A stretch of 6,712 nucleotides of DNA from Bacillus_I endophytica_A (GTDB lineage Bacteria; Bacillota; Bacilli; Bacillales; Bacillaceae_H). The notes below the pieces were generated by a model. It worked only from the letters and a program-made list of their open reading frames with translations. It was not told where the DNA came from and ran no database searches. Shown here in pieces: positions 4,745 through 6,712 of the stretch (the stretch's first letter is position 1; each line of letters opens with the position of its first letter). The translations under genes and the position numbers were made by a program. The stretch spans positions 1 through 6,712 of the forward strand of contig NZ_JALAMS010000010.1 in NCBI RefSeq assembly GCF_026790145.1, in the 5' to 3' direction.

Positions 4745-4754
4745 AACATTTATT

Positions 4755-4910
4755 TTGGGAAAGTCGCCCGAAGGATTCAAGCGTCTAAGTGCTGATATCC
4801 CCGAACATTTGTACAAAGAATTTGCGAAAAGATGCATTGATAAAGGAGTGAAGAAAAGAGAGTATTTACAGGAAATTTTAGAAAAAGAGTTTTATAACAA
4901 GAAGAAATAA
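4755..4910 (+). CDS. 51-aa ribbon-helix-helix (CopG-like) regulator
   Basis: The protein reads as a minimal RHH: strand FKRLSADIP (about 8-16), helix A EHLYKEFAKRCIDKG, turn VKKRE, helix B YLQEILEKEFY, then a basic KKK end. Known CopG/Arc-type proteins of this size bind short palindromes as dimers and repress their own operons. The start is TTG 4755, chosen because the promoter and the palindrome precede it and AAAGGAGG lies 10 nt upstream; the 75-aa reading from ATG 4683 starts inside the promoter. It is the first gene of the operon leading to the lipoprotein and the VirB6-like gene, so it probably controls expression of that module through the operator at 4712-4729. A copy-number role cannot be excluded. 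Confidence 0.75.
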   Translation: MGKSPEGFKRLSADIPEHLYKEFAKRCIDKGVKKREYLQEILEKEFYNKKK

Positions 4911-4930
4911 AAAAAGCCCCCCCTTTTTCA

Positions 4931-4945
4931 AATTCGAATCGAATT
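4931..4945. promoter_or_regulatory. 15-bp palindrome AATTCGA-A-TCGAATT
   Basis: A perfect 7-bp inverted repeat around one central base lies between the 51-aa and 56-aa genes, after a short A-tract, a C7 run and a T5 run. The A/C/T-run could form only a weak AT stem, so I do not call it a terminator. The palindrome may be an internal operator. Confidence 0.5.
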
Positions 4946-5011
4946 CAAAATAGGAAGAGCTATATGAAAAACCGACATTTTCATTATAGCAACACTAAAG
5001 GAGAGATTGCT

Positions 5012-5182
5012 ATGAAAAAACAATTAAATCAACTTCAAATGGATTTTTTAAAGAAACATATTATTGAGTGTGAAGAAGGCGGTATTTTAACTGATGCTTT
5101 TACCATGGATGGTGATGAAGGCATGATTTTATATAGACTTGTATCTTCTACTAAAACGGTGAAAGGTGCAGTTTTGATATAA
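5012..5182 (+). CDS. Small protein of unknown function (56 aa)
   Basis: A 56-aa soluble, slightly acidic protein with no membrane segment, beginning MKKQLNQLQMDFLKKHIIEC and containing the acidic stretch TMDGDEGM in its second half. I chose ATG 5012 because AAAGGAG (4997-5003) lies 8 nt upstream. ATG 4964, which would give 72 aa, also has a weaker site (AGGAAG at 4952-4957) and cannot be excluded. It lies within the operon, 26 bases before the lipoprotein gene. I do not recognise a family. The good ribosome site and operon position support it as a real gene. Confidence 0.62.
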   Translation: MKKQLNQLQMDFLKKHIIECEEGGILTDAFTMDGDEGMILYRLVSSTKTVKGAVLI

Positions 5183-5208
5183 ATCAAAAAGAAAAGGGAG
5201 AGATTTAA

Positions 5209-5676
5209 ATGAATTTGAAAAAGGTTCTAACTGGGTGTCTTGTTTTATTGCTTATGTTAATTGTTTCAGCTTGTGGGAGCGATGATGTAAGTGGGAGTGG
5301 CAAAGCTACTGAACTCAATTTGGAGGAAGTTAAAGCGTTTCAGGATGATAAAAAAACAGGGTTTTTATATGTGAAATCGGCATTTGACTCTGATTCTGAT
5401 AAAGAAAGCGATCAAATGAATTTAAGAGAAATTCAAAGTATTGCCGAGGCTGAAAAGATTGATTTTTATGTGTTTGATGGTAAAGAACTACCTGAATCAG
5501 AACTTTACGAACAGGATACTTCGAAAATGACTATTGAGCAGTATACTGGAACCTTTGCTTTTTACCAAGATGGCAAAATGAAAGAAGAGTTGGATTTTAC
5601 GGATTTCTCGGAGGATGAGATTCCTTCCGAAGTTGAAGAGTTTGTGCAAAATATGAAGGAAGAGTATTTAAAATAA
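5209..5676 (+). CDS. Lipoprotein, candidate entry-exclusion partner of the VirB6-like protein
   Basis: A 155-aa precursor with a textbook lipoprotein signal: MNLKK, a hydrophobic core (about 6-18) and the lipobox VSAC with Cys22 as the predicted lipidation site. The mature part is acidic, with a Ser/Asp-rich stretch after the Cys. It has alternating strand-like segments (TGFLYVKSAF, KIDFYVFDG, TGTFAFYQDGK) that could suit a thioredoxin-like fold, but there is no CxxC. The site GGGAG (5196-5200) lies 8 nt before ATG 5209. The VirB6-like gene starts 58 bases downstream. In ICEBs1 the exclusion lipoprotein YddJ acts on the VirB6-like ConG, and other conjugative plasmids use lipoproteins for exclusion. 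That parallel suggests the role, but I see no diagnostic sequence match, so it is inference. Confidence 0.82.
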   Translation: MNLKKVLTGCLVLLLMLIVSACGSDDVSGSGKATELNLEEVKAFQDDKKTGFLYVKSAFDSDSDKESDQMNLREIQSIAEAEKIDFYVFDGKELPESELYEQDTSKMTIEQYTGTFAFYQDGKMKEELDFTDFSEDEIPSEVEEFVQNMKEEYLK

Positions 5677-5677
5677 A

Positions 5678-5720
5678 GTTAACTGAAAAAACCAGGTTAA
5701 CTGCCAATTTTTCAGTTAAC
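5678..5720 (+). promoter_or_regulatory. Alternative hairpins upstream of the VirB6-like ribosome site
   Basis: Three GTTAAC boxes lie at 5678, 5696 and 5715. The first and third belong to perfect 13-bp arms (5678-5690 with 5708-5720). The second can instead pair with the third through 9 bp (5695-5703 with 5713-5721). The two hairpins exclude each other, and both end directly at the ribosome site AGGGGG (5722-5727 region). No T-run follows on the plus strand, so translation control or mRNA processing is more likely than termination. Confidence 0.75.
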
Positions 5721-5734
5721 CAGGGGGAATTCCA

Positions 5735-6712
5735 ATGGACGACAAAGTAATAGGGATAATTGAAAAATTTGATGATTTTCTCGAAATAACAAACCCAGTT
5801 TCTTACATGATGCGTTGGATTGGTTGGATTATTATCAAAGGTTTGGCATGGTTAGTGGACAGTCTTGAAAATGTAACAGACAGCATTCTTCTTATAAAAA
5901 CCTTTTTTAATGATAGCGATGTTGAAGCACTTGTTGATATGCTTTTTCCCCTTGCTGGTACATTAATGGGCTTATCGTTTCTTTATACCGGATATCTTAT
6001 TATCTTTCAAAAGAAAGTTGATCGTGAAGCGATTGCCGTGAATATGTTCTTGGCATTGGTTGTTCTTTTTTTACTTGGTACAGGTCTTGATAAGGCAAAT
6101 AAATTTACCGATGTAGCGATTGATGCAATTGAAGAACAATCAGACGGTTCCACGGCTGAAGAAATTGTAAAGGATAATATAACGGATTTGGCTCAATTCG
6201 ATGTAACTGGTTGGAAAACGACTGAACTTGAGCATCCTAACAAGATACCAGAAAGTAAAATTCTAAAAATTAATATCACACAAGCAATTGATAAGGATTT
6301 TGACCCTGCAGGGGAAAATAAACAAATGTCTAAAGTAGGACTTGAGGTTGTTTCTAATCGTTTGGATTATGATGAGGTAGGGAATCCAAAGAAAGCTGAA
6401 TTAGATGATGGTTGGTTTACGGCATTTAAAGAGAAGTACTATCGTTACGAAATCGATTGGTTCAATGTAATGGTTACTTTAGCAATTACAGCTTTTACGT
6501 TGCTGACAATCGCTATTAAGTTAGCCAAACTATTCTTTGAATTGACGTTTAACTATGTTTTAGCAATAGTCATAGCGCCTGCCGACATTCATAACGGCCA
6601 AAAGACAAAACAAGTGATTCAAAACATTTTAAACACTTTTCTTGTAACAATTATGGTGTTCTTAAGCATGAAAATTTACATTCTTGGTACTGACTTTATA
6701 GATACTAAATTA
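5735..6712 (+). CDS. VirB6/TrbL-like conjugation membrane protein, N-terminal part (continues at base 1)
   Basis: The frame is open from ATG 5735, behind a GGGGG ribosome site at 5722-5726, to the last base of the window: exactly 326 codons with no stop. Hydrophobic segments lie at about residues 67-92, 102-118, 242-268, 270-286 and 297-317. A hydrophilic, probably extracytoplasmic loop of about 120 residues separates the second and third. Continuing at base 1 gives another helix and the motif IDGPNIVERLFGIDAG, for 784 residues in total. The topology and motif fit VirB6-like channel proteins of Gram-positive conjugation systems (pLS20_p028 type), which sit in the cell membrane at the core of the transfer channel. 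It is the fourth gene of the operon, after the lipoprotein. The other transfer genes it would need are absent from this window. Confidence 0.82.
   Translation, partial: MDDKVIGIIEKFDDFLEITNPVSYMMRWIGWIIIKGLAWLVDSLENVTDSILLIKTFFNDSDVEALVDMLFPLAGTLMGLSFLYTGYLIIFQKKVDREAIAVNMFLALVVLFLLGTGLDKANKFTDVAIDAIEEQSDGSTAEEIVKDNITDLAQFDVTGWKTTELEHPNKIPESKILKINITQAIDKDFDPAGENKQMSKVGLEVVSNRLDYDEVGNPKKAELDDGWFTAFKEKYYRYEIDWFNVMVTLAITAFTLLTIAIKLAKLFFELTFNYVLAIVIAPADIHNGQKTKQVIQNILNTFLVTIMVFLSMKIYILGTDFIDTKL

Larger units (their letters stand above)
4380..4754. other. Structured non-coding region, candidate origin and operon control region
   Basis: These 375 bases between the candidate initiator and the operon hold the terminator, two tandem GTGTGGG hairpins (4441-4483), an AT-rich stretch (about 4484-4606, with no gene seen), paired GCC/GGC dyads (4607-4640), the operon promoter (4673-4701) and a palindromic operator (4712-4729). 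A strong hairpin cluster beside an AT-rich segment directly downstream of the initiator gene is a plausible origin. That is inference from layout only. Confidence 0.5.

Noticed and set aside
4683..4754. ATG 4683 as the start of the 51-aa RHH gene
   Set aside because: It lies between the -35 and -10 boxes of the promoter, and the extra 24 residues would be encoded by the promoter and operator.
4912..4930. Terminator at the A-tract, C7 and T5 run after the 51-aa gene
   Set aside because: The only possible stem is almost all A-T with a C-only loop, too weak to call. The following genes have no clear promoter of their own, so read-through is likely.
1..6712. Relaxase, coupling protein, transposase or antibiotic-resistance gene
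   Set aside because: I looked through all frames for HUH relaxase, Walker-type ATPase and transposase motifs and saw none. The only hint of an insertion sequence is the GGAC repeat array, which is not sufficient for a call.

Overview
The window looks like a complete small circular plasmid of 6,712 bp, opened inside a gene, from a low-GC Gram-positive host. A Bacillus or related Bacillaceae host is most likely, because the DNA is AT-rich, the Shine-Dalgarno sites are strong, TTG and GTG starts are used and the gene families fit. The main evidence for circularity is that an open frame starting at 5735 runs off the right end on an exact codon boundary, and the left end opens in the same frame. 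Joined, they encode one plausible protein of 784 residues: a polytopic VirB6/TrbL-like conjugation channel protein of the type annotated as pLS20_p028-like.

Layout, starting at the probable operon promoter at 4673: (1) A plus-strand operon holds a 51-aa ribbon-helix-helix (RHH) regulator (4755-4910), a 56-aa unknown protein (5012-5182), a lipoprotein (5209-5676) and the VirB6-like gene (5735-6712 joined to 1-1377). It ends at a terminator at 1380-1426. (2) The next intergenic region (1427-1657) has six in-phase GGAC boxes and a strong hairpin, followed by an RHH plus coiled-coil protein (1658-1906). (3) A shared bidirectional terminator separates this from a minus-strand gene (1993-2520) with a MerR-type HTH, a coiled coil and a basic-aromatic tail, which may be a partition or anchoring protein. 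(4) A repeat-rich region (2521-2833) leads to a two-gene unit: an RHH protein with an acidic tail (2834-3049) and a zinc-ribbon protein (3049-3456). (5) A promoter bracketed by a 20-bp inverted repeat drives a winged-helix protein (3639-4379), the best candidate for the replication initiator. (6) The stretch 4380-4754 holds a terminator, tandem hairpins, paired dyads, the operon promoter and an operator; it may include the replication origin.

I infer that the plasmid replicates and segregates with the winged-helix and MerR-type proteins. It controls its operons through several small RHH proteins with dedicated operators. Its cargo is unusual: one conjugation channel subunit with a lipoprotein just upstream, and no recognisable relaxase, coupling protein or other secretion component. 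Since ICEBs1 uses a lipoprotein (YddJ) whose exclusion target is the VirB6-like ConG, this pair may be a portable entry-exclusion or specificity module, or a means of hitchhiking on a resident conjugative plasmid. That function is a hypothesis; the gene layout and repeats are directly visible.
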